Shown: positions 1-6,008 of the stretch, piece by piece | Position numbering within the stretch: the stretch's first letter is position 1 | How the letters are laid out: every line of letters begins with the position of its first letter | DNA from: H2-BAC3 sp045863035 | Lineage (GTDB): Bacteria > Bacteroidota > Ignavibacteria > Ignavibacteriales > Ignavibacteriaceae | Reading direction: 5' to 3' | DNA: 9,902 bases | NCBI GenBank assembly: GCA_045863035.1 | Contig: BTUV01000102.1 | Span: 1 to 9,902, forward strand | The notes under the pieces: generated by a model | Databases searched by the model: none | What the model was told of the DNA's origin: nothing | Seen by the model: the letters and a program-made list of their open reading frames with translations, nothing else | Program-made: the position numbers and the translations under genes

Positions 1-2
1 AA

Positions 3-15
3 GCCCCAGCGGGGC
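3..15 (-). terminator. GC-rich hairpin at window edge, possible terminator
   Basis: GCCCC at 3-7 and GGGGC at 11-15 form a perfect 5-bp stem with a 3-base loop. Read on the minus strand it is followed by TT and then the window ends, so a longer U-run cannot be seen. It lies about 115 bases beyond the stop of the minus-strand toxin gene and could end that operon. It could equally be part of a dispersed repeat, since hairpins of this form recur in this bacterial group as far as I recall. Confidence 0.3.
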
Positions 16-25
16 GACATAAAAT

Positions 26-70
26 TCTGCGTAATCTGCGAGAGGAAAATTTACCCGCTTTCTCCGCAGA
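26..70. repeat. Short 9-base direct repeat with inverted partner
   Basis: TCTGCGTAA (26-34) is followed directly by TCTGCGAGA (35-43), two 9-base units sharing TCTGCG. An inverted copy, CGCAGA, sits at 65-70 and could pair with either. The stretch is non-coding, just downstream of the toxin gene. It looks like a remnant of a dispersed intergenic repeat, with no function assigned. The rest of 71-128 is AT-rich and shows nothing recognisable. Confidence 0.4.
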
Positions 71-128
71 GTTTGTATGGGTATTAAAAACACAAATACT
101 ATGTTAAATCTTTACCTTCTTAGAGTAA

Positions 129-920
129 CTATATTTTTTCAATTAACTCGGATTTTACAAGAGCATACGCTTTAACCGGGTCGTAGTTAATCTCTGCCCT
201 TAGCAGTGCGGTTGTATCACCAAGAAATTCAGTATCATGTATTTTTGAATTCATATTTATTATAAACTCCTTACGGCTCGGGGGTCTGCTCACAGACCTC
301 TTTATATACTTTCTGTAGCATTGCAATATTGCGTCCGGATTTATTTCACTCTCCTCTGAAAAAGCATAATATATATCAAACAGATCACGCCCTTTCTTGC
401 GCTGATAAAGCGCCCTCAGTTTTGTTCCTAACAACTCCTCTTTTCTGAATGTCGTGATGTTGCTGTTTCCGCTGAACCATGATGAGTTCACCTTATATTT
501 AATTTTTTCATAGCCCATCACGGTAAAGTGTTCCCTGGTGTTAATCTCAACTTTTAATCGCAGCGGAGTAATTGGCAGTGTTTCAGACTGAAAGCGGAAA
601 AACAATTGTATTCCGTCCTTCTTCGGTTTTGCGGCTGATTCTCCGAGAAATGATAACACTGACTGTAATCGTTGTACATATTCCTTTATCGGGGCGGAAT
701 GTATTTGTACAAGATCAATATCTTCGGAGTATCTGGGCGATGAACTGAAGCAGAGTTTATGAAGAGCAGTTCCTCCCCTAAAGGCAAGTTCTTCTGAAAG
801 CCATTCATCAGAATAGATTGCAGTTATTGCTCGCGAAATAACAAGATCCTGCTCAATTTGTTCATTACTCTTCCATGGTGCTGATTTGCTCCATTCTAAT
901 ATATGGGCCTGCGGTATCAT
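129..920 (-). CDS. abiEii: AbiEii/AbiGii-family nucleotidyltransferase toxin (type IV TA)
   Basis: This 263-aa protein is the toxin half of an AbiE type IV toxin-antitoxin pair. Visible motifs in order: the nucleotidyltransferase motif GGTALHK at residues 49-55, the metal-binding SEDIDL at 65-70 (D67 and D69), LRLKVEIN at 120-127 supplying the likely third acidic residue, and the family signature KLRALYQRKKGRDLFDIYY at 167-185. Family members are cytoplasmic and act on nucleotides; some mycobacterial relatives add pyrimidines to tRNA 3' ends. The substrate here cannot be read from sequence. The ATG overlaps the stop of the upstream antitoxin gene by four bases (ATGA, 917-920), so translation is probably coupled. 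All core motifs are intact, so the toxin looks functional. Family assignment is secure; phage defence versus plasmid or locus stabilisation is open. Confidence 0.93.
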   Translation of the reverse strand: MIPQAHILEWSKSAPWKSNEQIEQDLVISRAITAIYSDEWLSEELAFRGGTALHKLCFSSSPRYSEDIDLVQIHSAPIKEYVQRLQSVLSFLGESAAKPKKDGIQLFFRFQSETLPITPLRLKVEINTREHFTVMGYEKIKYKVNSSWFSGNSNITTFRKEELLGTKLRALYQRKKGRDLFDIYYAFSEESEINPDAILQCYRKYIKRSVSRPPSRKEFIINMNSKIHDTEFLGDTTALLRAEINYDPVKAYALVKSELIEKI

Positions 921-1729
921 TGCTCTATATCAATTTCAGTATTCATAGCAACTTTCCATCTGTTCTCTTCAACCCCGCCTTTGACCACTCTGCCCGGTTT
1001 TAAGGGTATTCTAAACAGAGCATTTACTTCCTTTTTTAATGCATCATATAATGCATCAGCCAGTTCTTGTTTATTGCAAATTATTTCCAGCAAGAATCCC
1101 AGACGCTGAAGTGTAGAGTTTTTACAATGGTCGATTAATGCCGGTGAAAAATCCTCCGGAGTTATTACTTCGCATAATTCATCAATCACTGCGGCGGCAC
1201 GGTTTATTCCGCCAATTCTTTTTTGATACTGAATCAGGTCGCAGGCTGTCAGAGTGGCATTTGAAATAGTAAGATAACCTGCATCGGTTTTTTGTTTTTG
1301 AATCAGTTCGGCAGGAATAGTTTTTACGCTGATAAAATTAATTTTAAGACCACCCTTTTTGATAGGTCTTAACTGAGGGAAGCTGGTTGTTACAAAATAT
1401 TCCTGTGGCTGCTGATGCGCTGCGCCATGTAGTGCCGCAGCACTCAGTAGTGAAACATAATAGGGTCTATTTAAATGTTTCATCAGAGCATCTAAAAAAA
1501 GCGGGGCTGGTAATATACCCCGAAGGGCATACTGAGGTGGAATTATGATATAGTATCCGTTAAAAACCGATGCGATTTTCTTTTTTTCAGAGAGTCGCCG
1601 GAGTGCAGATTTAACTGCTTCATCACTCAGATCCTTTTGGTTCGATCTTAGTTCTCCTAAGGAAAAACTATATCGCCCTGCTGAAAGGAGTTTTTCAGAC
1701 CAGGCAGCCAGGTAGTTATTCGTATTCAT
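917..1729 (-). CDS. abiEi: AbiEi-family antitoxin and autorepressor (type IV TA)
   Basis: This is the 270-aa antitoxin partner of the downstream AbiEii-like toxin. The N-terminal ~65 residues read as a winged helix-turn-helix (a basic AVKSALRRLSEKKKI helix followed by the VFNGYYIIIPP wing). After it comes the family-typical YYVSLLSAAALHGAAHQQP segment at about residues 85-103, then an alpha/beta C-terminal antitoxin domain. Type IV antitoxins of this family do not need to bind the toxin directly and repress their own promoter. I chose the ATG at 1727-1729. A TTG at 1745-1747 is in frame and would add six residues, but it lies inside the left arm of an operator-like inverted repeat. No clear SD precedes the ATG. 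It overlaps the toxin gene by 4 bp, and the two paired repeats upstream fit negative autoregulation. Confidence 0.9.
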   Translation of the reverse strand: MNTNNYLAAWSEKLLSAGRYSFSLGELRSNQKDLSDEAVKSALRRLSEKKKIASVFNGYYIIIPPQYALRGILPAPLFLDALMKHLNRPYYVSLLSAAALHGAAHQQPQEYFVTTSFPQLRPIKKGGLKINFISVKTIPAELIQKQKTDAGYLTISNATLTACDLIQYQKRIGGINRAAAVIDELCEVITPEDFSPALIDHCKNSTLQRLGFLLEIICNKQELADALYDALKKEVNALFRIPLKPGRVVKGGVEENRWKVAMNTEIDIEQ

Positions 1730-1738
1730 GGAAGTAAA

Positions 1739-1779
1739 TATATGCAAAAAGAGTCGATATTCAGCGCTTTATGCATAAA
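1739..1779. promoter_or_regulatory. Operator-like inverted repeat 1 of the abiE operon
   Basis: Left arm TATATGCAAAAAGAG (1739-1753) and right arm CGCTTTATGCATAAA (1765-1779) flank an 11-base spacer. The arms are imperfect copies of those in repeat 2 (1812-1852): two differences on the left, one on the right, with identical spacer length. It lies 10 bases upstream of the antitoxin ATG, where binding would block transcription or translation initiation. The likely ligand is the winged-helix antitoxin (inference). Confidence 0.7.
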
Positions 1780-1807
1780 AATACTATTACTTGAGATAAA
1801 AATTGAG

Positions 1808-1815
1808 CAAATTTA
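1808..1815 (-). promoter_or_regulatory. Possible -7 box of the abiE promoter
   Basis: On the minus strand this reads TAAATTTG, matching the Bacteroidota-type -7 consensus TAnnTTTG. No convincing -33 TTTG lies 17-21 bases upstream, so the call is weak. If it is used, transcription would start near 1800, between the two operator-like repeats, and repeat 2 would cover the -7 to -33 region. That arrangement fits autorepression. Confidence 0.35.
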
Positions 1816-1852
1816 TGCAAAAAGCGTCATTTGTTAGCGCTTTTTGCATAAA
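1812..1852. promoter_or_regulatory. Operator-like inverted repeat 2 of the abiE operon (perfect)
   Basis: TTTATGCAAAAAGCG (1812-1826) and its exact reverse complement CGCTTTTTGCATAAA (1838-1852) are separated by 11 bases: a perfect 15-bp inverted repeat. Repeat 1 starts exactly 73 bp away, close to seven turns of B-DNA, so two dimers would sit on the same face of the helix. This supports cooperative binding by the antitoxin. No U-run follows on either strand, so it is not a terminator. Confidence 0.75.
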
Positions 1853-1900
1853 ATTGCTTGTTTCAGGGAATGCGATTGCTCTTTTATCTGGTTTGCTTTA

Positions 1901-1945
1901 AAAGGACTCTAAGGAGAAGAAGGACTGAAAGGACAACAAGGTCTG
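1901..1945. repeat. 9-base-period array (five units, nAAGG core)
   Basis: Five units in strict 9-base phase: AAAGGACTC, TAAGGAGAA, GAAGGACTG, AAAGGACAA, CAAGGTCTG. Every unit carries AAGG at positions 2-5. The array is non-coding and lies between the abiE operator region and the terminator of the kamA operon. The sequence around it (1853-1900 and 1946-2004) shows no gene or other structure that I can recognise. Confidence 0.65.
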
Positions 1946-2004
1946 AAAAAAACTACAGCCCTATATTACTACTAAAATTTCCCTTTTGAACTCTGGAGCA
2001 AACC

Positions 2005-2074
2005 CGTACATTGTAAATTGTACATTTCCCTCTCCCCATTACTCATTACTAATTCCTCATTACTTATTACTTAT
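2005..2074. repeat. 7-base-period array, ten units in phase
   Basis: Ten consecutive heptamers keep phase over 70 bases: CGTACAT, TGTAAAT, TGTACAT, two C-rich degenerate units (TTCCCTC, TCCCCAT), then TACTCAT, TACTAAT, TCCTCAT, TACTTAT, TACTTAT. Most fit TNNNNAT. Positions 2009-2026 are identical to 6224-6241. The array sits directly beyond the U-run of the kamA operon terminator. Confidence 0.75.
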
Positions 2075-2113
2075 AAAAAAATGCCCCTCCAAAGACTTTC
2101 TCTCTGAAGGGGC
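2075..2113 (-). terminator. Intrinsic terminator of the kamA operon
   Basis: On the minus strand GCCCCT (2113-2108) pairs with AGGGGC (2088-2083), extended inward by a G-U wobble and a G-C pair. The loop is about 15 bases. Seven U residues follow almost at once (A-run 2075-2081 on the plus strand). It lies about 65 bases beyond the kamA stop and should end the four-gene operon. Confidence 0.8.
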
Positions 2114-2148
2114 CTGTGTTTTCAAGATTTTCAGCCGTGGCTGCTAAT

Positions 2149-2183
2149 TCATATTTCACACTTCATAACTCATACTTCACACA
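2149..2183. repeat. 7-base-period array running into the kamA stop
   Basis: Five heptamers in phase: TCATATT, TCACACT, TCATAAC, TCATACT, TCACACA. The last unit starts at 2177 and so contains the kamA stop codon (2177-2179) and the end of its final sense codons. Read on the opposite strand the units resemble those of the array at 6043-6084 (TGAAGTATGA is common to both). Confidence 0.65.
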
Positions 2184-3355
2184 GCTATATCTTCCATTTT
2201 CGGGGTTACGATTTTCCTTACCGCAGGGCGTGTTTTCTTCCGCTTTGGCTCTGGGTTTACCGGCAGCTCTTTCGGCTTCTCTCCTCCGGCTTCTCGTACG
2301 GACTTACTGTTTTTGTCTTTTACATTTCTGTACGTATATACTTTCTTTCGGTAGTTACGCAGAACAACTTTCTCCTCATCATGATGAAGCACATAATTTG
2401 GCAGCAGGGGAATTTTTCCGCCACCACCCGGTGCGTCTATCACGAAGTGAGGTATGGCAAGCCCTGAGGTCCAGCCGCGCAGATGTTCGATGATATCAAG
2501 ACCTGTCTCAAGTGAGGTGCGGAAGTGGTTTGCGCCTTTGGTCTCATCTGCCATATACATATAGTAGGGACGAACTCTCATCCTCAGCAGCTTCTGCATC
2601 AGTTCTTTTACTGTTGCCGGGTCATCATTCACACCTTTCATCAGTACCATCTGGTTTCCAACCGGGCATCCGGCATCAGCAAGCATAGTGCAGGCCTTAA
2701 TACTTTCAGGGGTTATCTCCCACGGATGATTAAAATGCGTGTTCACATATATCGGATGATACTTCTTTAGCATATCAACCAGTTTCTGCGTAATTCTATG
2801 CGGAAGCACACATGGCATCTTTGAACCAAGTCGGATAATTTCGATGTGAGGTATCTGACGGAGGCGTGCTAGTATCTTTTCGAGCATCACATCAGTAAGC
2901 ATCAGAGGGTCACCGCCGGAAAGAATTACATCGCGGATTTCAGTATGCTGCTCAAGATATTTGAATGCAGCTTCCAATCCCTTCATGGAAATCTTTTCTG
3001 AATCACCGACTTTTCTCTTGCGGGTGCAGAATCTGCAATAAAGCCCACACTGGCTGGTTGTAAGAAACAGTGCACGGTCAGGATAGCGATGAGTGATATT
3101 AGGAACCGGACTCATTGCATCCTCCATTAAAGGATCTTCCGGTCCGTCTATATCATCAAGCTCCTGAACATCAGGAACACACTGAAGCCAGATGGGGTCA
3201 CCCGGATATTTGATTAAACTCAAATAGTAGGGGTTTATCCGCACCTGAAAGAAATCATTCAACCGCTCGGCAACATTCCGGTCTATATTGAACTTCTCAA
3301 CTAACTGATCAACAGTATGAACACTGTCTCTCAGCATCTGTTGCCACATCTCCAT
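2177..3355 (-). CDS. kamA: Lysine 2,3-aminomutase (KamA, radical SAM/PLP)
   Basis: KamA interconverts L-lysine and beta-lysine using a [4Fe-4S] cluster, S-adenosylmethionine and pyridoxal phosphate in the cytoplasm. The 392-aa protein has the radical SAM CxxxCxxC at C103, C107, C110, a GGDP motif at 147-150 typical of SAM-binding loops, and the PLP lysine K314 in DAPGGGGK. D270 and D307 align with the clostridial pair D293 and D330 that bind the lysine side-chain amine. Glutamate 2,3-aminomutases replace these, so lysine is the likely substrate. The zinc-site cysteines I recall from the clostridial enzyme (one in the barrel, a CxCxxC near the C-terminus) are absent. The tail from about residue 344 is instead Lys/Arg/Pro-rich. 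An AAGGAG lies 5 bases before the ATG. It is the last gene of a four-gene operon, 9 bases after the GNAT gene. Confidence 0.92.
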   Translation of the reverse strand: MEMWQQMLRDSVHTVDQLVEKFNIDRNVAERLNDFFQVRINPYYLSLIKYPGDPIWLQCVPDVQELDDIDGPEDPLMEDAMSPVPNITHRYPDRALFLTTSQCGLYCRFCTRKRKVGDSEKISMKGLEAAFKYLEQHTEIRDVILSGGDPLMLTDVMLEKILARLRQIPHIEIIRLGSKMPCVLPHRITQKLVDMLKKYHPIYVNTHFNHPWEITPESIKACTMLADAGCPVGNQMVLMKGVNDDPATVKELMQKLLRMRVRPYYMYMADETKGANHFRTSLETGLDIIEHLRGWTSGLAIPHFVIDAPGGGGKIPLLPNYVLHHDEEKVVLRNYRKKVYTYRNVKDKNSKSVREAGGEKPKELPVNPEPKRKKTRPAVRKIVTPKMEDIAV

Positions 3356-3360
3356 AAATT

Positions 3361-3366
3361 CTCCTT
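3361..3366 (-). promoter_or_regulatory. Shine-Dalgarno site of kamA
   Basis: AAGGAG on the minus strand, 5 bases from the kamA ATG, overlapping the stop codon of the upstream GNAT gene (3365-3367). It is the clearest SD in the window and fixes the kamA start. Confidence 0.7.
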
Positions 3367-3844
3367 AAGAATTTAACATAAAATATTTTCCGAACACCAG
3401 TAATGAGTCGTCCATTGCATAGAAATGTTTTATTTCTGCTAACAAAGAATACTCATTCTTTTCATAAAAAGCACGTGTCTTGCCATAATTTTCTTTTGAA
3501 GAAGTTTCAGCAAGAATTAAACGTCCGCTTTGTTCTTTAACAAACTGCTCAGCATGACCAAGCAGTTCCTTTCCGAATCCTTTTCCTTTAACTCTGGCAT
3601 CTACCACAATCCAGTAAAGATCAAACACCGCGTCAGTCATTGGTCTTCTGCCGGTGCAATGATAACCAATTACCTGATCATCATGTTCCTTTACATAAAT
3701 GTTGTAGTCTTGCTGTCCCGGAAAATTGATCGTAATATCAATCAGCTCCATTGCAACGTTTACTTCTTCTGAGGTAAACTGTCCGGAGCTTTCTATTATC
3801 TGCTTAAGCCGGGTTCTGTCAGACGGCTTCAGTGTACGTATCAA
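3365..3844 (-). CDS. GNAT-family N-acetyltransferase in the kamA operon
   Basis: This 159-aa protein is a single GNAT domain. The acetyl-CoA binding loop is at about residues 81-95 (VDARVKGKGFGKELL, the R/Q-x-x-G-x-G/A signature), with a late motif TRAFYEKNEY at 123-132 and a C-terminal strand ending FGKYF. The start is a TTG (3842-3844). No ATG occurs before M32, which is too deep because the first GNAT strand (IRTLKPSD) begins right after the TTG. An AAGGA lies 3 bases upstream. It overlaps the 3' end of ATP-grasp gene B by 26 bp and is followed by kamA, so an acyl acceptor related to lysine, beta-lysine or a ligated product is likely (inference). It is much shorter than the beta-lysine acetyltransferase AblB (about 270 aa) and does not resemble it, so N-epsilon-acetyl-beta-lysine formation is possible but not shown. 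Confidence 0.85.
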   Translation of the reverse strand: MIRTLKPSDRTRLKQIIESSGQFTSEEVNVAMELIDITINFPGQQDYNIYVKEHDDQVIGYHCTGRRPMTDAVFDLYWIVVDARVKGKGFGKELLGHAEQFVKEQSGRLILAETSSKENYGKTRAFYEKNEYSLLAEIKHFYAMDDSLLVFGKYFMLNS

Positions 3845-4883
3845 TGTTCCTTCTTTTCAGAGCAAGTGTTATCAGCGTATGCAACATGCGGGGGTAGTCA
3901 AGACCGGAGGTCCTGGCCGCACGGAAGAATCCTGAATCAGAGGATATATCCGGATTCGGATTTACTTCTATGACATACGGCGTCCCTTCTTTGGAAAGCC
4001 GGATATCAATGCGTGCATAGTCCCTGCACTCAAGAGCTTTAAAGGACTGCATTGCTGTTTCGGTGACTTTCTTTAATGCGCGCTGCGAAAGTTTAGCGGG
4101 GCAAACACCCTGCGTTCCTTTGTAGTACACACTTTCAGCCATCCATTTGCCTTCGTAGGTTACAATCTTGGGAAGTTCTGGCGGGAGCTTTTTAAAGCTG
4201 ATCTCAGAAACCGGCAAGGTCTTCTCACCCAGTATTGCCACGTTCAGTTCTCTGCCGTCAATATATTCCTCAATCAGAATTTCCTGCTGATAGGTTTTGC
4301 GCAGAAAATTTAATTGCCTTCGGAGAGAAGTAAAATCATGTACTACCGAGTTTTCAGATATGCCGATGCTTGCATCTTCTTTAAGAAGCTTCGTTATGAC
4401 CGGAAAACGTAATGTAAAACTTTTTTCAGTAACGCGCTGCCCCGGTCTGATGACCGTAAACTCAGGCGTCTTTATGTTATGTGCTGAAAGAATTTTCTTC
4501 GTAAAAGATTTATCAAGGCAGTTGCCCAGCGTTTGCGGCGCATTACCGGTGTAGGGAATGCCTAACAACGGATAAAGCCCCGCGTGATATGCCTCAAACG
4601 AAGCTATTCCTTCAATTGATTCAACAAAATTTAAAATTACATCAGGCGAGGCCTTGCGTATTGCTCTGATGTTTTCATGTACATCCCTTCCGATGGCGAG
4701 CAACTCAATGCGCGAGTAATATTTCCTAAGGGATGACTGAATCAGGTGCATCTCGCGGAGCAGTGACGTCTCTGAAAGATCTTCCCCCTCTGAAGTCTGA
4801 CCCGCACCCGGTTTTCCGCTGTAAACTTCATACACAGATGCCGGACTGTTATAACAAACCAATACTTTAATTTCTTTGCTCAT
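3819..4883 (-). CDS. D-Ala-D-Ala-ligase-like ATP-grasp enzyme B
   Basis: A 354-aa ATP-grasp ligase, expected to join a carboxylate (through an acyl phosphate) to an amine. The N-terminal domain is at about 1-115 (KVLVCYNSP, then DVILNFVESIEGI and IPYTGN), the central ATP-grasp part at about 125-215 (ITKLLKEDASIGIS at 163-176, ILIEEYIDGREL at 202-213), and the metal-binding end at RIDIRL and EVNPNPDIS (306-314). It aligns along its whole length with the upstream gene A, including SFKKLPPELP versus NFQELPTHLA. The glycine/serine lid loop (EGSSKG in A) is DASIG here, so the loop has diverged. I chose the ATG at 4881-4883, which overlaps the stop of gene A (ATGA). A TTG ten codons further upstream is less likely. 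It is probably not the cell-wall Ddl: canonical Ddl motifs are incomplete and it sits with KamA. Confidence 0.87.
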   Translation of the reverse strand: MSKEIKVLVCYNSPASVYEVYSGKPGAGQTSEGEDLSETSLLREMHLIQSSLRKYYSRIELLAIGRDVHENIRAIRKASPDVILNFVESIEGIASFEAYHAGLYPLLGIPYTGNAPQTLGNCLDKSFTKKILSAHNIKTPEFTVIRPGQRVTEKSFTLRFPVITKLLKEDASIGISENSVVHDFTSLRRQLNFLRKTYQQEILIEEYIDGRELNVAILGEKTLPVSEISFKKLPPELPKIVTYEGKWMAESVYYKGTQGVCPAKLSQRALKKVTETAMQSFKALECRDYARIDIRLSKEGTPYVIEVNPNPDISSDSGFFRAARTSGLDYPRMLHTLITLALKRRNIDTYTEAV

Positions 4884-5956
4884 GCCAATCCGTATCTTTT
4901 TGCACCGTGCCATGCAGCGCGGTTAATCAAAGTCTGGTAATTCATTCCGGCAGAGCGGGCTGCTTTCGGAAAGCATGAGTTATCTTCAGGGTTTGGAAGG
5001 ATACCCGGAAGAGGGTTAATCTCTATGATGTTTGGTATTCCTGCTGAATCAAGGCGGACGTCAATGCGTGACCAGTCTCGGCAGCGCAGTACCTTATAAG
5101 CTTTTTTGCAGATGGTTTCAATGTTGTTTTTCAGTTCATCATCAAGCTGAGCCGGGCAGGTAAAGATATCAAGCGGATTTTCCTTGGTATCAAATATCCA
5201 CTTAGCTTCGTAAGAATAAACCGGCGCCAGATGCGTGGGGAGCTCCTGAAAATTAATTTCAACTATCGGAAGCGTTTCAACCTCATCACCGTTGCCCATC
5301 AGCGCTACGGTGAACTCACGTCCGCTCAGATACTGCTCAACCAAAGCCGGCTGATGATATTCATTAATAATTTTTTCAACCGCGGCAATCAGCTCTACTG
5401 TGTTATGAGCCAGAGACGCATTAAAGATTCCTTTGCTTGAACCTTCTCCGTTTGGTTTTATAAACAGGGGGAACGAAAACTTTGCGGCGTTAAGCTCCTC
5501 AAGCGATGAAATCACCTGAAAATCTGCCGTGGGTATGTTGTGATACTTAAGAATTTCTTTTGTGCGGGCTTTATCCAGACAGATGGAAAGAGTGAGCGGG
5601 TCTGAACCGGTGTATGGAATCTGCAGCATATCAAGGATTGCAGGTATCTGTGCCTCGCGGCTGATGCCATGCATCCCCTCCGCTATATTGAAGACCAGAT
5701 CAGGTTTTAACATATTAAGTTTTTCAAATGCTTCAGTATTTGCCTCTATCAAGTGCACCTGGTGATACTCCGCAAGTGCATCTCGCACCGCGTTGATCGT
5801 TTCCCAGGTGTCCCACTCCGCATACTCATCAATCGAACTCTTATCATCCGGCGCTGATTCAGAAGTAAGAGGAGATTCATTTTCATCGGCTGATGCTTCC
5901 GGCTTTACATTAAAGACCAGAGCCAGGTTTAATTTCTTGCTGAATGAAAATGTTAT
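4880..5956 (-). CDS. D-Ala-D-Ala-ligase-like ATP-grasp enzyme A (non-standard start)
   Basis: First gene of the kamA operon, an ATP-grasp ligase. Numbered from an ATA at 5954-5956 it has 358 residues: N-terminal Rossmann-like domain (KKLNLALVFN at 7-16; EYAEWDTWETINAVRDAL; DLVFNIAEGMHG; IPYTGS), ATP-grasp loop IKPNGEGSSKG at about 166-176, EQYLSGREF, and metal-binding EINPLPG at 312-318. The first ATG/GTG/TTG in frame is the GTG at 5786-5788 (302 aa), but that would delete the first strand of the fold. The upstream 56 codons are open, match the family and match paralogue B, and contain no standard start. GGAG at 5965-5968 lies 8 bases before the ATA. The alternative is a one-base loss in the A6 run at 5957-5962, which would restore a GTG at 5971-5973. 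Substrates are unknown; an amino acid ligase using beta-lysine or its partner is plausible. Confidence 0.85.
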   Translation of the reverse strand: MTFSFSKKLNLALVFNVKPEASADENESPLTSESAPDDKSSIDEYAEWDTWETINAVRDALAEYHQVHLIEANTEAFEKLNMLKPDLVFNIAEGMHGISREAQIPAILDMLQIPYTGSDPLTLSICLDKARTKEILKYHNIPTADFQVISSLEELNAAKFSFPLFIKPNGEGSSKGIFNASLAHNTVELIAAVEKIINEYHQPALVEQYLSGREFTVALMGNGDEVETLPIVEINFQELPTHLAPVYSYEAKWIFDTKENPLDIFTCPAQLDDELKNNIETICKKAYKVLRCRDWSRIDVRLDSAGIPNIIEINPLPGILPNPEDNSCFPKAARSAGMNYQTLINRAAWHGAKRYGLA

Positions 5957-5964
5957 AAAAAATT

Positions 5965-5968
5965 CTCC
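5965..5968 (-). promoter_or_regulatory. SD-like GGAG before the ATA start of gene A
   Basis: GGAG on the minus strand, 8 bases upstream of the ATA at 5954-5956. It supports initiation near 5956 rather than at the GTG 168 bases downstream. The start codon itself is unusual, so this needs direct evidence. Confidence 0.4.
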
Positions 5969-6008
5969 GTCACTTTACTTCTTAAAATAAAAAACTTTTT
6001 TTTCTGCA

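Noticed and set aside
1727..1747. TTG start at 1745-1747 for the antitoxin gene
   Set aside because: It adds six residues that are not family-like and places the start inside an operator arm. The ATG at 1727-1729 is preferred.
1812..1852. Terminator hairpin upstream of abiE
   Set aside because: The perfect arms lack a following U-run and a second phased copy exists next to the start codon, which fits an operator.
2005..2183. CRISPR-like array
   Set aside because: Units are 7 bases and contiguous with no spacers, and no cas gene is present.
2177..3355. EpmB-type lysine aminomutase for elongation factor P modification
   Set aside because: No epmA or efp gene is in the window, and the lysine-binding Asp pair plus the operon context fit a metabolite pathway better. 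It cannot be fully excluded.
3365..3844. AblB beta-lysine acetyltransferase
   Set aside because: Length is 159 residues against about 270 for AblB and the sequence does not look alike; only a GNAT label is justified.
3819..5956. Cell-wall D-alanine-D-alanine ligase (ddl) pair
   Set aside because: Two divergent copies in an operon with KamA and a GNAT, no mur or fts genes nearby, and incomplete Ddl motifs. Only the fold-level relation is supported.
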